NCBI GenBank assembly: GCA_030679615.1
Contig: JAUXSJ010000143.1
Span: 1 to 12,475 of the forward strand
Reading direction: 5' to 3'
DNA: 12,475 nt
Source of the DNA: Parachlamydiaceae bacterium
GTDB taxonomy: Bacteria > Chlamydiota > Chlamydiia > Chlamydiales > Parachlamydiaceae
The notes below the pieces were generated by a model. It was not told where the DNA came from and searched no databases. It saw only the letters and a program-made list of their open reading frames with translations. The translations under genes and the position numbers were made by a program. Positions 6,350 to 12,475 of this stretch are shown here, piece by piece. Numbering within the stretch: the stretch's first letter is position 1; every line of letters starts with the position of its first letter.

Positions 6350-6446
6350 ATGGAGGAGGTGTTGCAAATGTCTAATAAAGAAATAGAAAAGTTCCGTATA
6401 TTAAGGCGCAATAAAAGATAAACAAATCACTCAATCTAAAGGTTGA
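6350..6446 (+). pseudogene. N-terminal scrap of an ISNCY-like transposase
   Basis: The ATG at 6350 gives a 23-codon frame, MEEVLQMSNKEIEKFRILRR plus three residues, and then a stop. Shifting one base continues IKDKQITQSKG and stops at 6446. The arrangement of MSNKEIEKF..., then a basic IK(D)K-ITQ segment leading into a helix-turn-helix, resembles the start of ISNCY-type transposases; the helix-turn-helix and catalytic core are gone. The rest of the gap 6204-6596 holds the HIT and MazEF promoter regions and the short direct repeat AAAGGTTGAT (6253-6262 and 6438-6447), whose second copy ends at the breakpoint of the transposase similarity. Confidence 0.45.
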
Positions 6447-6542
6447 TTTAGATTTCTTATCCTAAACAGGATTGAATTTCCTATCCAATGCTAATATTTA
6501 AAGTAGTCTTAATGAATCAAAAATAAACATTTTCAAAAATAC

Positions 6543-6571
6543 TTGTATTGTATACATATAACTTATATAAT
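6543..6571 (+). promoter_or_regulatory. Sigma-70-type promoter of the MazEF operon with overlapping dyads
   Basis: TTGTAT (6543-6548) and a perfect TATAAT (6566-6571) are spaced by exactly 17 nt, 26 nt upstream of the antitoxin start. TGTATACA (6549-6556) and ATATAACTTATAT (6556-6568) are adjacent palindromes lying between and over these elements. This is where a ribbon-helix-helix antitoxin would be expected to bind for autorepression. Confidence 0.7.
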
Positions 6572-6596
6572 ATAAAATATATTAAGGAGGCTTTTT

Positions 6597-6839
6597 ATGA
6601 AAAATATTCCAATTACTATAACCTTACCCGAGAGTATCGTTAAGGATTTACATCTTTACATATCAAGAGGGCAAATCAGTAAGTTTGTCGCTCAAATGGT
6701 AGAAAAGGGACTAGAAACAGAAAAGCAAAAATTGGCTAGAGAATTCAAAGAGGCAAATCAAGATGTGGAAAGAAATGCAGAAATTGAAATTTGGGATACT
6801 TTAAGCGGGGAAGGATTGAATGAAAAAAACTCTTATTAA
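6597..6839 (+). CDS. mazE: MazE/PemI-type antitoxin with ribbon-helix-helix N-terminus
   Basis: This is an 80-residue acidic partner of the adjacent MazF-type toxin. The N-terminal IPITITLPESIVKDLHLYIS (4-23) has the alternating strand then helix of a ribbon-helix-helix DNA-binding domain, followed by a second helix (ISKFVAQMVEKGL). The C-terminal tail (about 45-80), rich in Glu and with EIEIWDTLSGEGL, is the expected toxin-wrapping segment. A strong ribosome-binding site (AAGGAGG, 6583-6589) precedes the ATG at 6597. Its last 20 nt overlap the toxin gene, so translation is coupled. The family role is to neutralise the toxin and, as a complex, repress the operon. Confidence 0.85.
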   Translation: MKNIPITITLPESIVKDLHLYISRGQISKFVAQMVEKGLETEKQKLAREFKEANQDVERNAEIEIWDTLSGEGLNEKNSY

Positions 6840-7164
6840 AAGAGGGGATATCTTTTGGGTTAATTTTGATCCAGCAAAAGCTACAGAAATTCAAAAAACA
6901 AGACCAGCAATTGTTTGTTCTCACGATATATTAAATGAAAATTCTTCCAGAATCATTGTTGCGCCGATTACGTCAAATTTAAAGAAAGTGTATTCATTTG
7001 AATATGAAATAAAGAATCATGCTCATTTAGAGGGGAAAATTATGCTAGATCAAATGAGATCCATAGATAAATCACGCTTGGAAAAGAAAATCGGAACATT
7101 ATCTCTAAAAGAAATGCAAGAAATAGAAGTTATTATTAAATTTATTTTAGGCATTCAAAATTAA
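6820..7164 (+). CDS. mazF: MazF/PemK-type mRNA interferase toxin
   Basis: The 114-residue protein follows the MazF pattern closely: KRGDIFWVNFDP (7-18), EIQKTRPAIV (23-32), then IIVAPITSNL (45-54), GKIMLDQMRSIDKSRL, and a closing amphipathic helix. Arg28 (in KTRPA) and Thr51 (in PITS) correspond to the catalytic Arg and Thr/Ser known from Bacillus MazF, which cleaves single-stranded RNA at short specific sites. Both key residues are present and the frame is intact, so the toxin should be active. It starts at 6820 inside the antitoxin gene, with GGGGAAGGATTG as its ribosome-binding site. The cleavage sequence cannot be predicted. Confidence 0.92.
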   Translation: MKKTLIKRGDIFWVNFDPAKATEIQKTRPAIVCSHDILNENSSRIIVAPITSNLKKVYSFEYEIKNHAHLEGKIMLDQMRSIDKSRLEKKIGTLSLKEMQEIEVIIKFILGIQN

Positions 7165-7211
7165 TAAGGTATAAGAAAAATCCTTATTAAAATTTCATTA
7201 AGAAATTTTAA
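7161..7211 (+). terminator. Two overlapping hairpins after the toxin gene
   Basis: TTAATAAGG (7161-7169) pairs perfectly with CCTTATTAA (7182-7190), the first arm covering the toxin stop codon. TTAAAATTTC (7187-7196) pairs perfectly with GAAATTTTAA (7202-7211). The two stems share TTAA (7187-7190), so they compete. Likely the 3' boundary of the toxin-antitoxin transcript, although no long U-tract follows. Confidence 0.5.
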
Positions 7212-7359
7212 ACAAACAATTAAAAAATCAATTGCTGGGATTTAAATGACCACATTCATAAATTCCATGACGGCATTTCAAGAGATTTATTTAACACTTA
7301 TAATTGCTAGAGGGTTGGATAACATATATTTGATTTTAAGAACTCAGGCTAATGATCTC

Positions 7360-7933
7360 TTACGGAAAGAAGAAATACCTTGCGAGGCGTAGGTATTGTC
7401 GTGCGGTGCGCTTAAGATCTTTTTTAAAATACTCTTCTTTATCAGGATTCCCAAGAAACTCCATAAGAAGCTCCACCTTCAATGCATGCAACAATAAAAG
7501 AAATATACTCATCATAATCGACAATATATACAGCAACATTAAACAAAATTTCGTATGAATTATCTGGACTTTCGAAAAATGGTTTTAAGTATTCTTCTAT
7601 ACGATTTTTCTGTTATTTAGATTCTTCTCTATCTTCAGCTAAATAAAGTGGTATTAATGATTGAGAAATATATTTATTGCATTCAGTATATCATTTCGGC
7701 TGACACTGCAAAGCACGATCAAGTTTTTCAATCTCTCCATTGATTCTTACTTTCAAGCTCATTAAGCACTGTGAACATTTCGTTTACTAAATCGAATTCT
7801 TCATCTAATTTTTCAAAGGAATCTGAATCGCTTTCCCATGCCTTAATCACTTTTTCAAGTCGTTTCTCTAAGGGTAATTCTTTATAAAATTTTCATCAGT
7901 ATGTAAATCGAAGTTAGCAATGTTTTTCGTCAC
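7360..7933 (-). pseudogene. Decayed gene of unknown function (about 190 codons)
   Basis: Reading leftward from a GTG at 7933, a frame begins VTKNIANFDLHTDENF, shifts by one base to FYKELPLEKRLEKVIKAWES and DLVNEMFTVLNELES, and then shifts again into a frame carrying KVRINGEIEKLDRALQCQPK. After a TGA that frame gives CNKYISQSLIPLYLAEDREE, then, after a TAA, RIEEYLKPFFESPDNSYEIL, NVAVYIVDYDEYISFIVACI and EGGASYGVSW. A final one-base shift gives NPDKEEYFKKDLKRTARQYL and ends at the stop at 7360. Three frameshifts and two stops show it is dead. The protein would have been acidic, mostly helical and soluble; I do not recognise the family. The gene has no intact neighbour in its own direction. Confidence 0.65.
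7374..7397. repeat. Short dyad inside the decayed gene
   Basis: AATACCT (7374-7380) and AGGTATT (7391-7397) are exact inverses flanking a 10-nt G+C-rich loop. It lies in the last codons of the unknown pseudogene and may be its terminator stem or chance. Confidence 0.3.
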
Positions 7934-8167
7934 AATACTTTACTATATTTGTTATCAGATTTCGTTAAAAACTATCCATGTATCCGTAGGCACGATGAAT
8001 TGATTAAAAGAAAAGGGTCTATAAATCGACCTAACAACCAATAATTAACTTTATTTAATGTAAGGTCTATCTTTACAACTTGAATAAGTTGGACAATGTT
8101 TGGACGAAAGATTTTATAAGATTTTTTTTTCTGTTTAAAAGCTATATATAAGTCTTTGAATAAAAGT

Positions 8168-8212
8168 GATGGGGGCGGTTGACCGAGTTCAGAACTTTTG
8201 ACTGGGGGAAAA
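8168..8212 (+). repeat. Dispersed repeat, copy 2
   Basis: TTCAGAACTTTTGACTGGG (8188-8206) matches the copy at 3209-3227 with one difference, and the flanks are similar (GGGGGCGGTTGACCGAG before, GGAAAA after). It is noncoding. The rest of the gap 7934-8308 is A+T-rich with no recognisable gene, apart from the ankyrin promoter at its right end. Confidence 0.6.
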
Positions 8213-8252
8213 TCCAGAAGAGTCTATTATTATTTCAACTCGTAGAAAAAGA

Positions 8253-8281
8253 TTGACATAGCGAAGCGTACTCCTTATAAT
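8253..8281 (+). promoter_or_regulatory. Consensus sigma-70 promoter of the ankyrin gene
   Basis: A perfect TTGACA (8253-8258) and a perfect TATAAT (8276-8281) are separated by exactly 17 nt. Transcription would start near 8288, giving a leader of about 20 nt that includes AGGAGA (8297-8302) just before the ATG at 8309. CTCC (8286-8289) could pair with GGAG (8298-8301) across an 8-nt loop and partly mask the ribosome-binding site. Confidence 0.88.
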
Positions 8282-8308
8282 TTTCCTCCAACTAATAGGA
8301 GAATTCAT

Positions 8309-9211
8309 ATGAACTTATTAAAAACAATTTCTCAGGAACGGTTAAAATTAACTAGAAAATGTAAATGTTTTTTTCTAGTTCTAACGTTCCTATTGCAAGG
8401 TACAATAGCATCTTCTTTACACGCTAGCACTATCTACTCGACATCTATCCTAGATAATAAGGATAATGAAAGCGTTTTCTTAGAGGCAATTAAAAATAAT
8501 TTAGATGCAGTAAGATCCCTAATCAATTCTGGTCACGATGTAAATGAGAGCAACAAATATGGTTATACCCCTTTAATGGGTGCGGTTTATAAAGGGAATA
8601 TTGAAATAGTAAAGCTCTTTATTTCAGCAGGAGCTGAATTGGAAGCTTATGATAATCAAGGAAACACACCCTTCATGTATGCCTTTTATGGGTCTGAAGA
8701 AAAAAAATCTATTGTTGAATTTCTCCTCTCTTTAAATGTTAACACTGAAATTATGAACAGCCAAGAGCAAACTCCTTTAATATTAGCTACATTGAATAAC
8801 CATTGCAAATCAATGGAATTATTAATTGAATTTGGCGTGAACATAGAAGCTAAAGGAAAATCAGGAAGCACACCATTAATGCATGCTGCTAATAATCAAA
8901 ATATTGAGTCTGCAAAATTACTAATCAAGTATGGAGCAAATTTAGAGGCTAGGGATGATTGGAGTTTTACATCTCTTATGTTAGCGGCATTAAGAAACGA
9001 TGGCTCTATGATTAGAGTTTTATTGAATGCTGGAGCGGACGTAAACGCACGTACAACTAAGTCTATACCTATAAGCCTAAAAAAAGATTGGCGTGATTTT
9101 TTTCCTCAGAAAGTCTATATACCAATTGGTTCTACAGCATTAGATATTGCTAAGCAATTTGAAAAAAGATTTGCTGAAAATATTTTAATTAATGAGGGTC
9201 ACGCTCAATAG
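8309..9211 (+). CDS. Secreted or membrane-anchored ankyrin-repeat protein
   Basis: The 300-residue protein starts with a basic region (KLTRKCK, 13-19) and a hydrophobic segment (CFFLVLTFLLQGTIASSLHA, 20-39) that looks like a Sec signal peptide with a cleavage site near SLHA, or an uncleaved anchor. Six ankyrin repeats follow at about 54-83, 84-115, 116-150, 151-182, 183-216 and 217-249, with the usual G-x-TPL-x-x-A and GA-x-x-x-A elements (GYTPLMGAV, GSTPLMHAA, AGADVNAR). A partial seventh (STALDIAKQF) comes after a 25-residue insertion rich in Lys and aromatics. Ankyrin repeats bind proteins; in intracellular bacteria such proteins are often host-interacting, which is possible here but not shown. 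The start is well supported by AGGAGA and the upstream consensus promoter. Single-gene transcript. Confidence 0.88.
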   Translation: MNLLKTISQERLKLTRKCKCFFLVLTFLLQGTIASSLHASTIYSTSILDNKDNESVFLEAIKNNLDAVRSLINSGHDVNESNKYGYTPLMGAVYKGNIEIVKLFISAGAELEAYDNQGNTPFMYAFYGSEEKKSIVEFLLSLNVNTEIMNSQEQTPLILATLNNHCKSMELLIEFGVNIEAKGKSGSTPLMHAANNQNIESAKLLIKYGANLEARDDWSFTSLMLAALRNDGSMIRVLLNAGADVNARTTKSIPISLKKDWRDFFPQKVYIPIGSTALDIAKQFEKRFAENILINEGHAQ

Positions 9212-9232
9212 ATAGCAAAAAAGAGTTTGTAA

Positions 9233-9317
9233 GCTATTTTCATAGTTTTGTAAAGCAAGAGTGTTCTGTAATTACAACATATTGAATCATCTGTCTTGAC
9301 AAAACTATGAAAGTAGC
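9233..9317. repeat. 19-bp near-perfect inverted repeat, possible insertion-sequence remnant
   Basis: GCTATTTTCATAGTTTTGT (9233-9251) is the inverse of ACAAAACTATGAAAGTAGC (9299-9317) with one mismatch, enclosing 47 nt. It starts 22 nt after the ankyrin stop, so it could serve as a transcript end, but the long A+T-rich arms look more like terminal inverted repeats brought together by deletion of an insertion sequence. Confidence 0.6.
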
Positions 9318-9461
9318 CAATTTGTATATTTTATTTTTATTGTTATACGCAGTTATTAAAAACACATGAAAGATGTAAATGATTTTTTTTCAAAACGATT
9401 AATTCGAGAGATATTTGGATTTGATATGCAACATTCCATCTAAATGATACGGATGCAACAA

Positions 9462-9494
9462 CACCTCGGGCTTTGTCCTAAGGTGATTTTTTTT
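9462..9494 (+). terminator. Rho-independent terminator with T8 tract
   Basis: CACCT (9462-9466) pairs with AGGTG (9481-9485), with extra GG/CC pairing inside, followed by eight T residues (9487-9494). It is a good intrinsic terminator with no complete gene directly upstream on the + strand; the nearest is the ankyrin gene 250 nt away. A 25-codon open frame (9366-9443) before it is unrecognised. Nothing else is seen between 9318 and 9560. Confidence 0.65.
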
Positions 9495-9562
9495 CGTTGA
9501 ATCATATTATTTGTTAGCTTTCCGATTACAACCATTACATTCTGAGAACGTCTGCTCAATGA

Positions 9563-10894
9563 CTTCTAAAGTTACGAAAGTTACGAAGGAAGCTTCGCAT
9601 TATTATTGGTCATGACAAAGAGAGTGGTATTTTATCTTTTGCGGCACCTCCAGAAGAAGTATCATTGAATGCTGCAATTGATCTCCTGCTTGAATTGGTC
9701 GCAGATTTTAACTTTGCTACTCCAGCTGATAGGTCCCGTGCCATAGCTGCACTTATCACTCCCGATCTTACTTTCGGACAACTTATTCGTGCTCGGGTAC
9801 CGCTTCAGGTCATAGAGGATGATGAGTTTCAGACAGGAAAGGGATTTCTAGTGAAGTTAATTGCAGCTGTTCACAACCACAAGCCTCATGCTATTACCCA
9901 ACGCAAGGCAGTTGGTGGGGGAATTGAAGAGTCTTTGAACATGCGCTTGATCAAGGGGGATCCCTTTATTTCTTTTGACAACATCAGGGCAAAATAGACT
10001 CACCAGCTTTAGAATCTTTGTTAACAGAAGACCATTATCTTGCCAGGGTGCCCTTCATGCCCCCGATTGATATTGATCCTAGGCGAGTCGTTTTATTTTT
10101 CACCAGCAACCAGTGCGAAATGACCAAGGATTTAACAAATAGATCATCCCTTATCCAGCTGCGTAAACAGGAACCAGGATATGCATTTAAGATATTTCCT
10201 GAAGGAGATATTGTTGATCACGTCTTGGCTAACAGCTCCAGATATCATGATGCCATCATAGCCATTATCAAGGAGTGGGTTCAGCAAGAGTGTCCGGAAA
10301 CAGGTGAGAACCGCCATAATTTTCGTAAATGGGCGAGGGTACTTGATTGGATTGTTCAGCACATCATGGGTTTGTCGCCTTTAATGGGCGGTCACAAGGC
10401 GACTCAACAAAGACTGATGAACAAGCCATTAAATTGGTTGCGAGGTTGCCTTTATGATCGTGAAAAGCGGCAAACAACGGATGTGGTTAAAAACAGCAGA
10501 TATACTTGATGTGATTGAGGAGTCGGAGATACCCCTTCCTGGATTGAAAGAATCAGAACAACTTACCGATAACTACACCCGCACTAATGTGCTAACAGCT
10601 ATGGGGAAAGAATTTGGGGTATGTTTCAAGATTGGCTCCAAAATATCCATTGAAGATACCAGTATTGATGAAATTAAGGTTGATGACATAAGAGTTCAAC
10701 GAAAATTAGTAAGAGAATCTCGTGGTACTTCTGGCTCGTCCGAGATAAAAGAATATCGTTTTGTACAGGTTGAGCCAACACCTGCTGCTACTAATTCGCC
10801 ACTGACCGCCAGTGTCGCCACTGTACATTCGGAAACAATTAAGCAAATCCAAAAATCCAACCAGTCATCTCATAACCATGAAATATATAATTGA
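9563..10894 (+). pseudogene. AAA+ primase/helicase-like ATPase of a phage or integrative element, broken by two frameshifts
   Basis: Three frames overlap end to end. Frame 1 (open 9563-9997) carries LRIIIGHDKESGILSFAAPP, a Walker A-like QTGKGFL and a Walker B-like DPFISFDNIR. Loss of a G near 9990 shifts to frame 2 (to 10509), with KIDSPALESLLTEDHYLARV, VVLFFTSNQ (sensor) and NRSSLIQLRK (Arg-finger-like). A second shift near 10440 leads to frame 3, which starts VAFMIVKSGKQRMW and ends at 10894. The order of motifs fits D5/VapE-like primase-helicases of mobile elements. The N-terminal primase half is missing; upstream sequence has TSKVTKVTKEA in another frame and a tandem GTTACGAAR (9571-9588). 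Individual open pieces are 9665-9997, 10018-10509 and 10454-10894, none functional alone. Confidence 0.75.
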
Positions 10895-10939
10895 AACTTC
10901 TAAAACTGTCAAAATCATCAGTGGCGACAGTGGCGACAC
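10812..10939. repeat. CAGTGGCGACA repeats in inverted and tandem arrangement
   Basis: CAGTGGCGACA occurs at 10919-10929 and 10928-10938 (two direct copies sharing two bases, period 9) and inverted at 10813-10823. The arms 10812-10824 and 10927-10939 are exact inverses over 13 nt and could form a hairpin enclosing 102 nt. The repeats sit across the junction of the helicase remnant and the 55-codon ORF, where an origin or protein-binding site of the element could be. Confidence 0.6.
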
Positions 10940-11045
10940 AGGGGCAGAAGGTGATGAAATCGTTAAGATGATATTTTTGAGAGAGAATAAACTCGACGTA
11001 GAGACTAAAGTGGTGCTAAAATCTCTATCCAAATCAATGAACTAA
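10878..11045 (+). CDS. Small ORF (55 codons) between helicase and recombinase remnants
   Basis: From the ATG at 10878 this frame encodes MKYIIETSKTVKIISGDSGD followed by TGAEGDEIVKMIFLRENKLD and a short Lys/Ser-rich tail. It overlaps the end of the helicase frame by 17 nt and ends 25 nt before the recombinase ATG, which is the position of a small accessory gene in an operon. The GDSGDTG stretch is encoded by the tandem CAGTGGCGACA repeats. No ribosome-binding site is visible and I do not recognise a family. The frame extends upstream to an alternative start at 10812, which is less likely. It is the only unbroken frame of this element, although it is short enough to be chance. Confidence 0.45.
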   Translation: MKYIIETSKTVKIISGDSGDTGAEGDEIVKMIFLRENKLDVETKVVLKSLSKSMN

Positions 11046-11070
11046 AGATATATAAACAATGTTGTAATTT

Positions 11071-12475
11071 ATGAAAGCAATCCTCCTAGCCAGAGTTTCA
11101 AGTAAAGAACAGGAAGAAGGCCAATCAATCTCTGCTCAGGAACGCCGTTTACGAGAATATGCTGAGAGAAAAGGACTTGTTGTTGATCAAGTTTTTAAAA
11201 TCACAGAATCATCCACTAAAGACACTCGCAAAGAATTTGAAAAGATTCTTGTATAAATTCGGAAATCTAAAGAAACAATTGCCCTGGTTGCCGATACTAT
11301 AGACCGAGTTCAACGCAGCTTTAAAGAATCGGTGGTTTTAGAGGAATTACGCAAAGAAAGGCAAGGTCGAAATTCATTTTATGGGTGAAGGGCTTGTACT
11401 GAATATAAAATCAAATTCAGCTCAAATCCTTTGTTGGGACATGGGAGTCATGTTTGCTCGTAGCTATGTTCTTCAGTTAAGTGATAATGTTAAACGGAGT
11501 AAGGAACAAGCCGTGAAAAGTGGAAACTGGATAGGGCTTGCATCCTTTAGGTTATATTCATGTTGTGGGTGAGAAGGGTGAAAAGAATATTGTTCCCGAT
11601 TCGGACCGAGCACCTTTCATTGTTAAACTATTTGAGATGTATGCAACAGGCAACTATTCTCTCCTAAAATTGGCAGAAGATGTTAAAAACTTGGGTTGCG
11701 CACGAGAAAAGGATAAAAAGTAGCTAGATCTCAAATAGACTCCATCTTAAAAAATCCATTTTACTGCGGTATGATGAGGACTAAATATTGATTGGCAGAA
11801 CATTATTATCAACCTCTTGTTTCAGCAGCTTTATACCAACAAGTTCAGAACGTGGCTGCAGGATATCATAAAAAGCCTCATAAAAAGATTAGCGAGCCTT
11901 TCATTCTACGAGGCATTGATCACATGTGCCAATTGTGGCTGTACGGTAACCCCAGAAATTCATAAAAAGCGTTACATTTATTATAGCTGCACGAATGCCA
12001 GGGGAATTTGTAAAAAGGTTTATATAAGAGAGGAGCCATTGGTTGAGTCTTTATCCAAATACTTTGATCATATCGCATTAAGTGAAGAGCAGATTGCTGA
12101 GGTAACAACTTATCTCAAAAAGATCCACGAATCAGAGAGCCTTTTTCATGCAGAAGGTTTGATAGCTCTGCGGAAAGAGCAAGACAAGATACAAAGGCGA
12201 ATCAACCAAATGTACGATGACAAGCTTGATGGGCTTATTGATGAAAAGATGTACCTTGATAAGGTTAAAGATTACAAAGCTCGGCAGATTGTGAGATCAC
12301 AGAACAGATGACCCTACATGAAAAGGTCGATAAAAACTTTTATGTAACGGCTAATATGATGATGAACATAGCTGCTCGTTTAGGGAAATCTTCGAGAGTT
12401 CTGAAGTGGATGAAAAACGCCAACTTTTGAATTTCGTGTTTCAGAACTTAAAATTAGATGGAAAAAACCTATCAA
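11071..12475 (+). pseudogene. Large serine recombinase, heavily frameshifted, runs off the window
   Basis: The N-terminus is a resolvase catalytic domain: MKAILLARVSSKEQEEGQSI with the nucleophile Ser10 and Arg8, then AQERRLREYAERKG. After a stop at 11254-11256 the same frame continues with ALVADTIDRVQRSFKESVVL. Further fragments in shifting frames give HFMGEGLVLN, RSKEQAVKSGNWIG, PLGYIHVVGEKGEKNIVPDS (recombinase domain), SQIDSILKNPFYCGMMRTKY, and a zinc ribbon (CANCGC ... YYSC ... GICKK, about 11930-12015). A coiled-coil-like helix (LRKEQDKIQRRINQMYDDKL) and VDKNFYVTANMMMNIAARLG follow, and the last pieces reach the edge. At least six frame changes and several stops rule out function. Long serine recombinases of this type catalyse phage or ICE integration; this one probably integrated the element. 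Confidence 0.9.

Noticed and set aside
7352..7558. + strand frame of 68 codons
   Set aside because: Antisense to the reconstructed minus-strand pseudogene, which has far better protein-like sequence.
8686..8871. Minus-strand frame of 61 codons
   Set aside because: Antisense shadow of the ankyrin repeats.
9400..9500. tRNA or attachment site at the left end of the derelict element
   Set aside because: No cloverleaf or tRNA 3' end could be traced before the terminator, and no matching direct repeat is visible in the window.
10144..10362. Minus-strand frame of 72 codons
   Set aside because: Antisense shadow of the helicase remnant.
11920..12108. Minus-strand frame of 62 codons
   Set aside because: Antisense shadow of the recombinase zinc-ribbon region.

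Overview
The window (about 35% G+C by eye) looks like an accessory region of an intracellular, amoeba-associated bacterium. Several points fit an environmental chlamydia (Parachlamydiaceae-like), though Legionella-like hosts cannot be excluded: a secreted ankyrin-repeat protein, a long endonuclease/exonuclease/phosphatase (EEP) family protein with an uncharacterised N-terminus, weak Shine-Dalgarno use at several genes, and many decaying mobile genes. The taxonomy is inference from gene style, not from a marker gene. I see no rRNA, tRNA or CRISPR array.

Layout: 1-223 is a perfect 87-bp inverted repeat around a 49-nt spacer, each arm carrying three nested hairpins (REP/RAYT-like). 328-472 (-) is a frameshifted 47-codon gene and 484-966 (-) an intact P-loop kinase-like gene. 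1316-2878 (+) is the EEP protein, followed by hairpins, a 124-bp MITE-like element (3011-3134) and one copy of a dispersed repeat. 3270-5140 (-) is a two-gene unit: an exported cupin, then an alpha/beta-hydrolase reading into a SAM methyltransferase, interrupted by one apparent 1-nt frameshift near 4190. 5240-5701 (+) is a decayed phage terminase large subunit and 5760-6203 (-) an intact HIT-family hydrolase. 6350-6446 is a transposase N-terminal scrap. 6597-7164 (+) is an intact MazEF-type toxin-antitoxin operon with a clear promoter. 7360-7933 (-) is an unrecognised decayed gene. 8309-9211 (+) is the ankyrin protein, preceded by a textbook consensus promoter.

From about 9563 to the right edge lies a derelict mobile element: an AAA+ helicase-like gene broken into three frames, a 55-codon ORF, and a large serine recombinase broken into many frames and running off the window.

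Overall, intact genes (kinase, EEP, cupin, HIT, MazEF, ankyrin) are interspersed with pseudogenes that are mostly of phage, transposon or integrative-element origin. The concentration of indels in mobile genes argues for real decay rather than uniform sequencing error. The hydrolase-methyltransferase frameshift is the exception and is the best candidate for either a recent mutation or a base-calling error.
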